Positions 33,515-41,766 of a DNA stretch of 64,000 bases are shown piece after piece. Below the pieces are notes generated by a model. The model was not told where the DNA came from. It saw only the letters and a program-made list of their open reading frames with translations, and made no database searches. The DNA lies in the NCBI RefSeq assembly GCF_030042015.1, contig NZ_JASIAL010000436.1, positions 15,474-79,473 of the forward strand. The letters run 5' to 3'. Every line of letters begins with the position of its first letter. Position 1 is the first letter of the stretch. The DNA comes from Trebonia sp030042015 (GTDB taxonomy: Bacteria > Actinomycetota > Actinomycetes > Streptosporangiales > Streptosporangiaceae). Position numbers and translations under genes: made by a program.

Positions 33515-34441
33515 ATGACTATCGACTTGACTGACACCACCACCGAAGCCATCGACCGCGCCCTGACCGAGGCGCGCCGCCGGCTCGGCGGCATGACGGT
33601 GGGCATGGTGCTCACCCTTATCCTGGTGACCGACGAGGAGGGTCAGTACGACGCGATCCGCGCGGCCAACCAGGCCGCCAGGGAACACCCGATGCGGGTC
33701 CTCGCCGTGATCACCCGCAAGCCCAAGGCGGACTCCCGGCTTGACGCGGAGATCCGGGTCGGTGAGTCGAGCCCTGGTGAGACCGTCGTGCTGCGGATGT
33801 ACGGCCCGCTCGGGCAGCACGCGGACTCGGTGGTAGCGCCCCTGCTCGTCCCTGACGTGCCCGTTGTCACCTGGTGGCCGGAGAACGCTCCCGCCGTGCC
33901 CGCGGCCCATCCGCTCGGTGCGCTCGCCCAGCGCCGGGTGACCGACTCGGCGGCGGCCGAAGATCCGGAACAGGTGCTGGCCGCCCTGGCCAGGGCCTAC
34001 CGTCCCGGCGACACCGACTTCGGCTGGACCCGCGCCACGCCATGGCGGTCGCTGCTCGCGGCCACGCTCGACCAGGAGCACCCCACGCTGGAAACCGGCG
34101 AGGTGCAGGCGGAGCAGGACAACCCGACGGCGGACCTGATCACCGCCTGGCTGGGCCTGCGGCTGGAGATCCCGGTACGGCGCACCGTCTCGGCCGGCCC
34201 GGGCATCACCGGGGTGGCGTTCGCGACCTCCGCCGGCGACATCCGGGTGAGCAGGACGGACGGCCGCACTGCCACCCTGTCCTGGCCCGGGCGGCCGGAC
34301 CGGATGGTCGCGCTGCATCGCAGGGAGACCGCCGAACTGCTCGCCGAGGAGCTGCGCAGGCTCGACCCCGACGACGTGTACGCCGAGACGCTCGCCCGGC
34401 TCAAGCCGGCGGGCGCCGACCTGGTGGAGGCCGGCCCGTGA
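33515..34441 (+). CDS. opcA: OpcA, glucose-6-phosphate dehydrogenase assembly protein
   Basis: A 308-residue OpcA. Conserved regions: VLTLILVTDEEGQYDAIRAA, the VVAPLLVPDVPVVTWWPENA block and FGWTRATPWRSLLAATLD. OpcA is needed for active or redox-regulated Zwf in cyanobacteria and actinobacteria, and its gene nearly always follows zwf, as here (18-bp gap). The ATG at 33515 has GGAGG upstream. Its stop overlaps the pgl start. Confidence 0.93.
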   Translation: MTIDLTDTTTEAIDRALTEARRRLGGMTVGMVLTLILVTDEEGQYDAIRAANQAAREHPMRVLAVITRKPKADSRLDAEIRVGESSPGETVVLRMYGPLGQHADSVVAPLLVPDVPVVTWWPENAPAVPAAHPLGALAQRRVTDSAAAEDPEQVLAALARAYRPGDTDFGWTRATPWRSLLAATLDQEHPTLETGEVQAEQDNPTADLITAWLGLRLEIPVRRTVSAGPGITGVAFATSAGDIRVSRTDGRTATLSWPGRPDRMVALHRRETAELLAEELRRLDPDDVYAETLARLKPAGADLVEAGP

Positions 34442-35220
34442 GCGCGCCGCCGGAGATCCTGGTCCACGCGGACGAGCCGCTGCTGGCCAGGGCGGTCGCC
34501 GCACGGCTGGTCACCAGGCTGGTCGACGCGGTGTCCGCCGCGGGGCACGCGCACCTCGTGCTCACCGGTGGCGGCATCGGCACCGCAGTGCTCGCCGAGC
34601 TTGGCGCCGCCCCGGCCAGGGACGCGGTGGACTGGCAGCGGGTCGACTTCTGGTGGGGTGACGAGCGGTTCGCCCCCACGGGGGACCCGGACAGGAACGA
34701 GACCGGGGCGCGGTCGGCGCTGCTTGACGGGATCAACGCCGACCCGGCGCGGGTGCACCCGATGCCTGGCCCGGACGGCCCTGACGGCGACGACCCGGAG
34801 GCGGCCGCCGCGCGCTACGCGGCCGAACTGGCCGCCGCCACCCGGCCGGAAGACCATGGCCCGGTCCCTGCCTTCGACGTGCTGATGCTCGGCATCGGCC
34901 CGGAGGGGCACGTGGCCTCGCTGTTCCCTGAGATGCCCGCCGTCTACGACAGCCGGCCGGTCGTGGCGGTGCGCGGCTCGCCCAAGCCGCCGCCGATCCG
35001 CATCTCGCTGACGTTCCCGTCGATCCAGGCCGCCCGCGAGGTCTGGATCCTGGCCTCAGGCGCGGAGAAGGCGGGCGCTATCGCGCTCGCGCTGTCCGAC
35101 GCGGGCCCCGTGCAGGTTCCCGCCGCCGGCGCCAGGGGGCGCAACAGGACGCTGTTCCTGGTGGACGAGGCGGCGGCCGGCAAGCTCCCGCCCGACATCG
35201 GCAGGCCCGCAGCCCACTGA
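34438..35220 (+). CDS. pgl: 6-phosphogluconolactonase
   Basis: A 260-residue Pgl/DevB protein of the NagB superfamily. Diagnostic parts: HLVLTGGGIGTAVL, VDFWWGDERFAP and DVLMLGIGPEGHVASLFPE, which carries the catalytic histidine. It hydrolyses 6-phosphogluconolactone made by Zwf. Start GTG 34438 overlaps the opcA stop (GTGA). It is the last gene of the operon and converges on the DUF3040 gene with a 9-bp gap. Confidence 0.92.
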   Translation: MSAPPEILVHADEPLLARAVAARLVTRLVDAVSAAGHAHLVLTGGGIGTAVLAELGAAPARDAVDWQRVDFWWGDERFAPTGDPDRNETGARSALLDGINADPARVHPMPGPDGPDGDDPEAAAARYAAELAAATRPEDHGPVPAFDVLMLGIGPEGHVASLFPEMPAVYDSRPVVAVRGSPKPPPIRISLTFPSIQAAREVWILASGAEKAGAIALALSDAGPVQVPAAGARGRNRTLFLVDEAAAGKLPPDIGRPAAH

Positions 35221-35229
35221 CCCGCGCGA

Positions 35230-35571
35230 CTACTGAGCGGGCGGGCCGGCGGCACGCGCGTCGCAGATCGCCGACCATGACCGCCCGCAGCCGCCGGAAG
35301 CGCTGGTCCCGTGACTGACATGGCTCAGGATCAGGGCGAGCGCGATCATCGCCAAGGTCGTCGCGGTCCATACGGACACGAAAGCCCGCGCGAGCACGGG
35401 CCGGGATAGCTGTCTGCGCAGGTGCCGCAGCGGTCGCCTGCGCGGCATGTCCTCGCCCAGGGCCAGCCGGTTGAACATGGACAGCAGCGACACCAGCGTC
35501 GGCGCGGTTCGGTGGAGTTCGTCGGCGACGCGGCTCAGGATCCGCCGCTCTCGTTCGCTCAGGCTCAGCAC
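35230..35571 (-). CDS. DUF3040 small membrane protein
   Basis: 113 residues. The N-terminal LSLSERERRILSRVADELHR is the DUF3040 signature. A basic stretch and one membrane helix follow (VWTATTLAMIALALILSHV, about residues 68-86; usually two in the family). Function unknown. Start GTG 35571 directly follows AAGGAGG. It lies 7 bp downstream of the GT-C-like gene on the same strand. Confidence 0.75.
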   Translation of the reverse strand: MLSLSERERRILSRVADELHRTAPTLVSLLSMFNRLALGEDMPRRRPLRHLRRQLSRPVLARAFVSVWTATTLAMIALALILSHVSHGTSASGGCGRSWSAICDARAAGPPAQ

Positions 35572-35578
35572 TGCCTCC

Positions 35579-37141
35579 TTAACTGGGCGTGGACTTCCCG
35601 AGCATTCCGTGCTCCCGGAGCCAGGTGATCAGGTTCCCGCGGCCCGCGAACGCCAGGCCGGCGGCAAGGCATACTGCGGGCACCGCGGACAGGACGTAGC
35701 GGTAGCTGAAGCCCGCGGTCATCGGCGGCAGCACGATCAGCGCCACTCCGATCAGCCAGGGTAGCAGGGCGAGCCCCCCCCAGCCGGTACCGGGTATGCG
35801 GGTCTTGCGGCGCACGCCAAGCGCGACGCCGACCGCGCCAGCCAGCACGAACAGGAACAGGAACGGGCCGCGCAGGTAGACGACGCCCTGGTACGCCCAC
35901 AGGAACCTGGCCCACGGCTGGACCACGGACGGCCGCCCGTAGTTCGCGCCGCCGTAGTCCTTAGCCGCCCTGCTGTTAGTGGCGTCGGCGGTCACCCAGC
36001 CGGGCACTGCCGCGACCGTGGGCTCGAACCGGAACAGCGAGCCGGAGCCTGTCACGTTGCCGATCGAGTTGTTCACGTTCTCCCGCGTCCACCCGAACGT
36101 AGTCAGCGTGTCCTTGGCCACCACCCGGGCGTAGTCGAGCGGCTGGGCGAGGATCGCGCGCTCGGCGAACTTCATCGTCAGCGACTCGATCTGCGGGGTG
36201 AACCGGTAGGAGTTGTCTGTCCCGGTCAGTTTCGCCAGGGGCGTTAGCTGGCCGTTCCCGTCGTAGTTCGCCCACAGGTACTCCTGGGAGTTGGGCCGCT
36301 CCGACAGCGGCGCGCTGTCACACAGCACCCGCAGGTCCGCCGGCGGGTTCATCTTCGAGCATTCGGCGAAGCTCTGCACCCGGCTGTACAGGTACGTTCC
36401 GCTTGACTCGTTGAGCGCGTATTGCCCGTAGTGGGCATGGAACCACACCATGTAGCCGGCGATCGGCACCAGTCCGGCCACCGTGGTCGCGACGATGCGG
36501 CGCCAGCCCATGCGCCGCAACAGCACGCCGATGACCACGACGACCAGCAGTATCTCCCCGACGTCCCGCACGGTGGCCGCGTAACCGATCGCCACGCCAG
36601 CGACCATCGCGGCGAGCAGCGGCGGCCTGTCCCACCAGCACAGCAGGATCAGCACCCCGGTGACGAGCGCGCAGAACAGCGTGTCCGAGGCGACCATGTG
36701 CTCGACCTGCAGCTCGAACACGTCGAAGAGCACGGGCAGCGCGGGGATCGTCGCGCCCCACCACGGCAGCCCGCGGCGGCGCAGCACCGCGTAGATGCCC
36801 GCGCCGATCGCCAGTCCCATGAGCGCTTGCAGCCCGGTGACCACGTTGAGGTTGTGGAAGGGCAGCAACAGGTACAGGAACAGCGGGTACCCGCTTGAGC
36901 GGACGACGTCCGGCGACCTGGTGACCGCGTCGGTCATGTAGTTGTACGAGTCGTTGAAGAACATGGCCGGCGGGTAGCCGAGCATGACGACCACGCGCAG
37001 GGCGGTCGCGACGGCCAGCACGGCCACGAACGGGCGGTGCGATCCGATCAGCCGGCGCAGCCGGGCGGCGGCCGAGGCAGCCGGGCTCGAGGCATCGCTG
37101 TCATCGGTCACCGGATCGGCGACGCGGTCGTTTACGGGCAT
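35579..37141 (-). CDS. polytopic GT-C-like membrane protein (putative glycosyltransferase)
   Basis: A 520-residue protein with roughly eleven membrane helices and a large extracytoplasmic region (about 245-410). Early in the protein comes YPPAMFFNDSYNYMTDAVTR, an acidic loop after the first helix of the kind that holds the catalytic aspartate in GT-C (ArnT/PMT-like) enzymes, followed by SGYPLFLYLLLPF. A polyprenyl-phosphate-sugar transferase role is plausible but unproven; the acceptor is unknown. ATG 37141 (MPVNDRVADPVTDD) is the best start; upstream reading is low-complexity. Confidence 0.65.
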   Translation of the reverse strand: MPVNDRVADPVTDDSDASSPAASAAARLRRLIGSHRPFVAVLAVATALRVVVMLGYPPAMFFNDSYNYMTDAVTRSPDVVRSSGYPLFLYLLLPFHNLNVVTGLQALMGLAIGAGIYAVLRRRGLPWWGATIPALPVLFDVFELQVEHMVASDTLFCALVTGVLILLCWWDRPPLLAAMVAGVAIGYAATVRDVGEILLVVVVIGVLLRRMGWRRIVATTVAGLVPIAGYMVWFHAHYGQYALNESSGTYLYSRVQSFAECSKMNPPADLRVLCDSAPLSERPNSQEYLWANYDGNGQLTPLAKLTGTDNSYRFTPQIESLTMKFAERAILAQPLDYARVVAKDTLTTFGWTRENVNNSIGNVTGSGSLFRFEPTVAAVPGWVTADATNSRAAKDYGGANYGRPSVVQPWARFLWAYQGVVYLRGPFLFLFVLAGAVGVALGVRRKTRIPGTGWGGLALLPWLIGVALIVLPPMTAGFSYRYVLSAVPAVCLAAGLAFAGRGNLITWLREHGMLGKSTPS

Positions 37142-37203
37142 CGCACCAGACTTTACAAGAACTGGGGGCCTGCGGTGGCCGCGGTTCGCTGTCCCGGCGC
37201 GGT

Positions 37204-37632
37204 TTAACGCCGCCTGGCGAGCGAAATGAACACGAGCGCCACGATCACCGCCACGGTCGGGGCGATGATCGCGTGCGCAGACTGGCTCGCCAGCGCGAGC
37301 ACGATCCACAGGGCCACCAGCGGGAAGAAGGCCACCGGCCGGCGCCTGCGCCGCGACGACGGCGGCAGGACGCCGTTGGCGCGCGGCGGATGCGCCGGAA
37401 GGGTCGGCGGGGGCAGCGGCCGGCCGGGGACGTCGGAGCCGAGAACGGGCTGCACGGGAAGGTCGTCGGTAAGCTTGCGCAAGTCGCCCCACGTCTTGCT
37501 CGCGTAGGCGGCGGTCATCCGCTCGTCGAACTCCTCCATGGTCAGCCTGCCCGCCGTATAGGCGTCCCTGAGCGTGGTTACCACGACTTCGCGGTCCTGG
37601 TCTGACGCGCGGATCATGTGATCGCTAGCCAT
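37204..37632 (-). CDS. DUF1707 (SHOCT-like) membrane protein
   Basis: 142 residues. The DUF1707 domain covers about residues 6-60 (IRASDQDREVVVTTLRDAYT then AGRLTMEEFDERMTAAYASK and DLPV). A Pro-rich linker and two membrane helices at the C-terminus follow. Widespread in actinobacteria, role unknown. GGAAGG lies ahead of the ATG at 37632. Divergent from the TrkA-N gene. Confidence 0.82.
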   Translation of the reverse strand: MASDHMIRASDQDREVVVTTLRDAYTAGRLTMEEFDERMTAAYASKTWGDLRKLTDDLPVQPVLGSDVPGRPLPPPTLPAHPPRANGVLPPSSRRRRRPVAFFPLVALWIVLALASQSAHAIIAPTVAVIVALVFISLARRR

Positions 37633-37667
37633 CGGCAGACCTTCCTACGGCTTCGAGCAGGCCTTCT

Positions 37668-37696
37668 TAATATTACCGGTCCGGTTTCATTATGAT
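37668..37696 (+). promoter_or_regulatory. putative promoter of the TrkA-N gene, leaderless
   Basis: A good -10 box TATGAT (37691-37696) ends six bases before the ATG at 37703, in an unusually AT-rich patch. The -35 at about 37668 (TAATAT) is poor. No ribosome-binding site precedes the gene, so a leaderless transcript is likely. Confidence 0.4.
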
Positions 37697-37702
37697 CTGC
37701 CC

Positions 37703-39367
37703 ATGCCCGCGCTCCCCCCGACGGGGAACCACTTCATCGTCTGCGGGGACAGCCCGCTTGCCTACCGCATCACCCGTGAACTGACCACACGCTACGGCGA
37801 GGAAGTCATCGTGGTGCTCCCGTCCCTGCTGCGCAACCACGGTCCGCGGATCGCCGCGCTCCCGCGGGTCACCGTGCTGGAACACGACGAGCTGACGACT
37901 GAGGCGTTCGCCAGCGCCGGGGTGGCGTCGGCGCGCGCCCTCGGCCTCGTCGGACCCGACGACATCGGCAATTTCCACGCCGGCCTGCGCGCCCAGGAGC
38001 TCAACCCGGACTTGCGCCTGGTCATGGCCGCCTTCAACCGCAGGCTCGGTGAGCATTTCCGCGGCTTCTTCCCCGATTGCACGGTGCTGTCAAGCAGCCA
38101 GATGGCCGCGCCGTCGTTCGTTGCCGCCGCGCTCGGCGAACCGGCCCCCAGCCACGTCCGGGTATCCGGGCGCACGCTGTACGTCGCCAGGCGGGCTGAC
38201 GTGCCCGCCGGGCATACGGTCTGCGGTCTTCAGGTGCCCGACGATCCGGCGGGCACGACCCAGCTGATCGCGCCAGAAGCGCTGCGGGACACCGCCGACG
38301 GCCTTGTGCTTGCGGTGGCGGACGGCACGCCGCGCGATCCGCTCGCCAGCAGGCGGCACCCGGTGCGCGCCGCGCTCGGCGTGGCGCAGCGGCTGGCCTG
38401 GAACAAGTTCGGCCTGGTTTTCGCGATCCTGGTCGCGGCCGTGGTGGCCGGGTACTTCCTGCTGTTGCAGGTTCCCGCTTATTCGTCCGCCGACGCGCTC
38501 TACCTGGCGGTCATGGACATCACCGGATCGGCGCTCACGATGGCCTCAGACAGCGGGGCGGAGAAGGTCTCGCAGGTGGTGCTCACCCTTGACGGCATGG
38601 CGCTGATCCCGCTCGTAACCGCCATCATCGTCGGCGCCCGGCTGACCGGGTCGATCCGCGGCGAACCGCGGCCGCGCGGCGGCCACGTCATCGTCGTCGG
38701 GCTGGGCAATGTTGGCACGCGGGTGGTCGGCGAGCTGCATGACCTTGGCTTCGACGTCGCCTGCGTCGACCGGGATCCCGAAGCCCTCGGCGCCCCGCTC
38801 GCGCGCCGTCTCGGCCTGCCCCTCGTGATCGGCGAGGCTTACCTGGAGGAGACGCTGCACGCGGCGGGGCTGGACAATGCCATCGCGCTTGTCTCGGTGA
38901 CCAGCAGCGACATCGTGAACCTCGAGACCGCGCTGCAGGCGCGGGCGATGCGCGAGGACCTGCGCATCGTGCTGCGCCTGTTCGATGACGACCTCGCCCA
39001 GCGGGTGCAGAAGACCGTCGGCAACGTGGTCTCGCGCAGTGTCTCGTACATGGCGGCGCCGGCTTTCGCGGCGGCGCTGCTCGAGCACCAGGTGCTGCGC
39101 ACGATAGCCGTCGGCAGGCACGTGCTGCTGATCGCCGACGTCCGGGTCGAGGCCGGCGCGGACATCGCGGGGCAGGCTGTCGCGGAACTCGAAAGCGATG
39201 GCCTCGCACGGGTCCTGGCGCTGCAATTGCGGGGCTCCCAGAAAGTCGACTGGACGCCGCACCGGGGATACCTGCTCGCGGCGGGTGACCGGGTCATTGT
39301 GCTGGCCACCAGGGCCGGACTCAGCAGATTCCTGGCCGGTAACCGGCCGGTCGCCTCGCCCTTATGA
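37703..39367 (+). CDS. TrkA-N domain, channel-like potassium/ion transport protein
   Basis: A 554-residue protein with two NAD-binding (TrkA-N/RCK) domains flanking a small membrane part. RCK1 begins HFIVCGDSPLAYRITREL. Two helices follow at about 233-255 and 290-312 with a short loop between. RCK2 begins HVIVVGLGNVGTRVVGELHD, and a TrkA-C-like end follows. The pore loop (MDITGSALTMASD) lacks the TVGYG filter of K+ channels, so ion choice is open (CASTOR/POLLUX-like proteins are an alternative). It stands alone, with a leaderless-type promoter. Confidence 0.75.
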   Translation: MPALPPTGNHFIVCGDSPLAYRITRELTTRYGEEVIVVLPSLLRNHGPRIAALPRVTVLEHDELTTEAFASAGVASARALGLVGPDDIGNFHAGLRAQELNPDLRLVMAAFNRRLGEHFRGFFPDCTVLSSSQMAAPSFVAAALGEPAPSHVRVSGRTLYVARRADVPAGHTVCGLQVPDDPAGTTQLIAPEALRDTADGLVLAVADGTPRDPLASRRHPVRAALGVAQRLAWNKFGLVFAILVAAVVAGYFLLLQVPAYSSADALYLAVMDITGSALTMASDSGAEKVSQVVLTLDGMALIPLVTAIIVGARLTGSIRGEPRPRGGHVIVVGLGNVGTRVVGELHDLGFDVACVDRDPEALGAPLARRLGLPLVIGEAYLEETLHAAGLDNAIALVSVTSSDIVNLETALQARAMREDLRIVLRLFDDDLAQRVQKTVGNVVSRSVSYMAAPAFAAALLEHQVLRTIAVGRHVLLIADVRVEAGADIAGQAVAELESDGLARVLALQLRGSQKVDWTPHRGYLLAAGDRVIVLATRAGLSRFLAGNRPVASPL

Positions 39368-39383
39368 CTGGCGCGTCATGGTA

Positions 39384-39398
39384 ACCCAATAATTGGGT
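39384..39398. promoter_or_regulatory. palindrome before the acetate-transporter gene
   Basis: ACCCAAT-A-ATTGGGT, a perfect 7-1-7 inverted repeat 17 bp after the TrkA-N stop codon and 237 bp before the transporter start. Too short for an efficient terminator and with no T-run; an operator is possible. Confidence 0.35.
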
Positions 39399-39634
39399 CT
39401 CGCGGGGCGGTTACGGGCGCGTTACGCTATTAGCGGAACTTTCAACCTGGTTGTTAGCGTGCCAGGAGGGAAGCCAGAGATTAGCCGCAGGATGGGGCCG
39501 TATCGGACCTAACGGCGCAGCACTGGTTTCGCGCCGCAAGGCCGGGATTATGGTTCCGTTACTGCCGAACCATGTGCCCGGACGACGGCAGCGGGAGCAA
39601 GCCAGCGGACGGGCTTGTCAAGCTCGGAGGCATT

Positions 39635-40261
39635 ATGAGCGTCAGTGAGGACCGTACAGTAGAGCCCTCCGTTCAGCCCGCCGCTCCCGCGTCGGGAATC
39701 GCCGACCCAGCCCCGCTCGGGCTGGCGGCGTTCGCTCTAACCACATTCCTGCTGTCGGCAGCCAACGCCAACTGGATGACCGCCGCAACCGGCAGCGCGT
39801 GGCTCGGCTACGCGCTCGCCTACGGCGGCCTCGCCCAGCTGCTGGCCGGTATGTGGGAGTTCAGGAACAAGAACGTGTTCGGAGCTACCGCGTTCTCCTC
39901 GTACGGCGGCTTCTGGATCGGCCTGTTCCTGTGGGCACGGTTTGTCGCGCCGACCGCATCGAGCGTCGCGGTCGCCGATCACGACCTCGGGTGGATCGCG
40001 CTCGCGTTCGCGATCTTCAACACCTACATGCTGATCCTGTCCACCCAGGTGAACCTCGCGGTCTTCGGCGTGTTCCTGACCCTTGAGATCACCGAGATCC
40101 TCCTGTTCATCGGTAACTTCGCCACCAACAGCGCGACCGTCAAGGCCGGCGGTTACCTCGGCGTGATCACCGCGCTGGTGGCTTGGTACACCTCGGCCGC
40201 GGGCGTCTCGAACGGCATCGGCGGCCGATTGCGGCTACCGGTAGGCAAGCCGCTGCTCTAG
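39635..40261 (+). CDS. acetate/succinate uptake transporter (GPR1/FUN34/YaaH family)
   Basis: A 208-residue protein with six membrane helices. The family start signature is present in the form ADPAPLGLAAFALTTF (usually NPAPLGL). NANWMTAATGSAWLGYALAY and MWEFRNKNVFGATAFSSYGG follow and match SatP. These proteins take up acetate or succinate, probably with protons. The ATG at 39635 has CGGAGG ahead; an earlier ATG at 39572 lacks support. The 267-bp upstream region holds a palindrome but no gene. Confidence 0.87.
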   Translation: MSVSEDRTVEPSVQPAAPASGIADPAPLGLAAFALTTFLLSAANANWMTAATGSAWLGYALAYGGLAQLLAGMWEFRNKNVFGATAFSSYGGFWIGLFLWARFVAPTASSVAVADHDLGWIALAFAIFNTYMLILSTQVNLAVFGVFLTLEITEILLFIGNFATNSATVKAGGYLGVITALVAWYTSAAGVSNGIGGRLRLPVGKPLL

Positions 40262-40364
40262 CTCACCCCGCGTCAGCGGCAGTCCCGGTCAGTTCTCCTG
40301 CTCGCGCCGGGTACGGTAAGGCGGTCAGCCGCAACCGTACCCGGCGCGACGGGAGGATCGGGAT

Positions 40365-41039
40365 ATGCACCTGCAGGACGGGCCGCAGCTTGACCTGTCT
40401 GCTCAGGTCGCGAAGGTGAAAGCTAAGACGCGGCCGTGGAAGTCGATCATCGCGCTGGCGTTCGCGATCGTGGCGGCCATAGCGTCAGGCTGGGCGCACC
40501 ACGACTTCAACCGGTACTTCGACGCCAAGCACGTGCCGAACCAGATTATCGCCGCGGCTGCCGCCGCGGCGTTCTGCGTGTTCGCATGCATCGCTACGTA
40601 TGGGCTGGCCGGCAAGGCGCGGTCTGTGCTCGAGCGGCGTACTGGCAGGTCGCATGCCGCGGTGGTCCGGTACGCGCTGCTGCTGGTGGGCGGCTTCACC
40701 ACCTTGGTGATCACGCTGCTGCTCTTTTCCGTCCCAGTTGGCCAACTGGTCGTAGGCGGGGCGCTGACCAGCGTGTTCGTCGGAATAGCCGCGCAGCAGG
40801 CGCTGTCCAACGTGTTCGCCGGGATCGTCTTGCTGCTCGCCCACCCGTTCCGGGTCGGCGACGCCATCCGGCTGCGGGCCGGCGCGCTCGGCGGCAGCGG
40901 CCAGATCGAGGGGACAGTGACCGAGATCGGCATCACCTACGTGCGCCTCGACTCAAGCGGCAGCATCATGTCGATCCCGAACTCACAGGTCCTCAACGCC
41001 GTGGTGGGCCCGGTCCCGCCGCCCCCCGAGGGGAGCTAG
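40365..41039 (+). CDS. MscS-family mechanosensitive channel (small)
   Basis: A 224-residue protein with three or four membrane helices. The MscS pore block GGALTSVFVGIAAQQALSNV then FAGIVLLLAHPFRVGDAIRL is clear, followed by the start of the beta domain (GTVTEIGITYVRLDSSGSIM, SIPNSQVLNAVV). The usual C-terminal alpha/beta vestibule is missing, so it is a minimal MscS. It opens under membrane tension. GGGAGG precedes ATG 40365. Confidence 0.87.
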   Translation: MHLQDGPQLDLSAQVAKVKAKTRPWKSIIALAFAIVAAIASGWAHHDFNRYFDAKHVPNQIIAAAAAAAFCVFACIATYGLAGKARSVLERRTGRSHAAVVRYALLLVGGFTTLVITLLLFSVPVGQLVVGGALTSVFVGIAAQQALSNVFAGIVLLLAHPFRVGDAIRLRAGALGGSGQIEGTVTEIGITYVRLDSSGSIMSIPNSQVLNAVVGPVPPPPEGS

Positions 41040-41154
41040 TGAGCCGGTCCCCGGTTGCGGGGTCAGCGTGCGGTCGCCTGCTCCGGCCCTGCGCTGTCCC
41101 GGCTGCCCCGGGCACATCGGGCGCCCCGGGCGCCCGGGCCGCTGGGATGCGCCT

Positions 41155-41208
41155 CATGATCACGGGTCAAAGGTGACCGCGGGCGGTCCCCTTTGACCCA
41201 TGATCATG
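41155..41208. repeat. 54-bp near-perfect inverted repeat
   Basis: Two 26-bp arms with two mismatches around a GG centre: the left arm begins CATGATCACGGGTCAAAGG, and the right arm ends CCTTTGACCCATGATCATG. It lies 116 bp after the MscS gene in a 350-bp stretch (41040-41390) that otherwise holds no gene. No T-run follows, so it is more like a mobile palindromic element or binding site than a plain terminator. Confidence 0.7.
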
Positions 41209-41390
41209 GTCCATGGGCGGTTTCCGGGAGGTGGTTCACCGCTGGACGGGGGAAATGTCCGCTATGTGCCCGCCGCTGGCGCGGTTGACCCGTGACCTGC
41301 CCTCCGCCGCAAACGGCCAGCGGCCACGGCCGGCACCTTCTGTGACCGAAGACCGCTCACGTGGTGACCGCAGAACTCACCGCCGGCTCA

Positions 41391-41673
41391 CTAGCCCAGC
41401 GGCGCGGTCGTCCACGCGGCCGGATTCGTGCCGAGGAATTGGGTCCGCGCGAGCACTCCGAGCACCCCGCCCAGTTCCGCGCTGCCCGGCAGCGGCGCGT
41501 CGACGCTGACGGCGTTCCTGGCCCGGCCCCAGTGCGTGTAGCCGGGTGATCGCCGCCTGCGCGAGGTCGTCAGCGCCCTGCCAGTCCTGGCACAGCAGGT
41601 ACGCCACGCGGCGCAGCCAGGGCAGGCGCGCCTTGACATAGTCGGTGAATTCGGCATCCCGCGCGGATTTCAC
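41391..41673 (-). pseudogene. SigE-family ECF sigma factor remnant, frameshifted and truncated
   Basis: From GTG 41673 the frame begins AEFTDYVKARLPWLRRVAYL then CQDWQGADDLAQAAITRL. This is the region-2 start of SigE-family extracytoplasmic sigma factors of actinobacteria. The frame is then lost near 41545: the expected continuation (YTHWGRARNAVSVDA) is found in another frame, and the rest of region 2 and all of region 4 are gone. A stop follows at 41391. It lies just downstream of the exopolysaccharide operon. Confidence 0.7.
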
Positions 41674-41766
41674 CGGCCGCTCGCCACGGTGCGGCGTCCG
41701 GCTGTCAGCTGTTCCATACCCGCCTGATGCCCGCGGGCGGGCGCGCGGTTGCCCACGGTTTCGTGA

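Noticed and set aside
30602..34504. Very long open frame on the minus strand opposite tkt-opcA
   Set aside because: It is antisense to four well-recognised enzymes; the peptide is Arg/Gly/His-rich without any family pattern, a usual effect of high GC.
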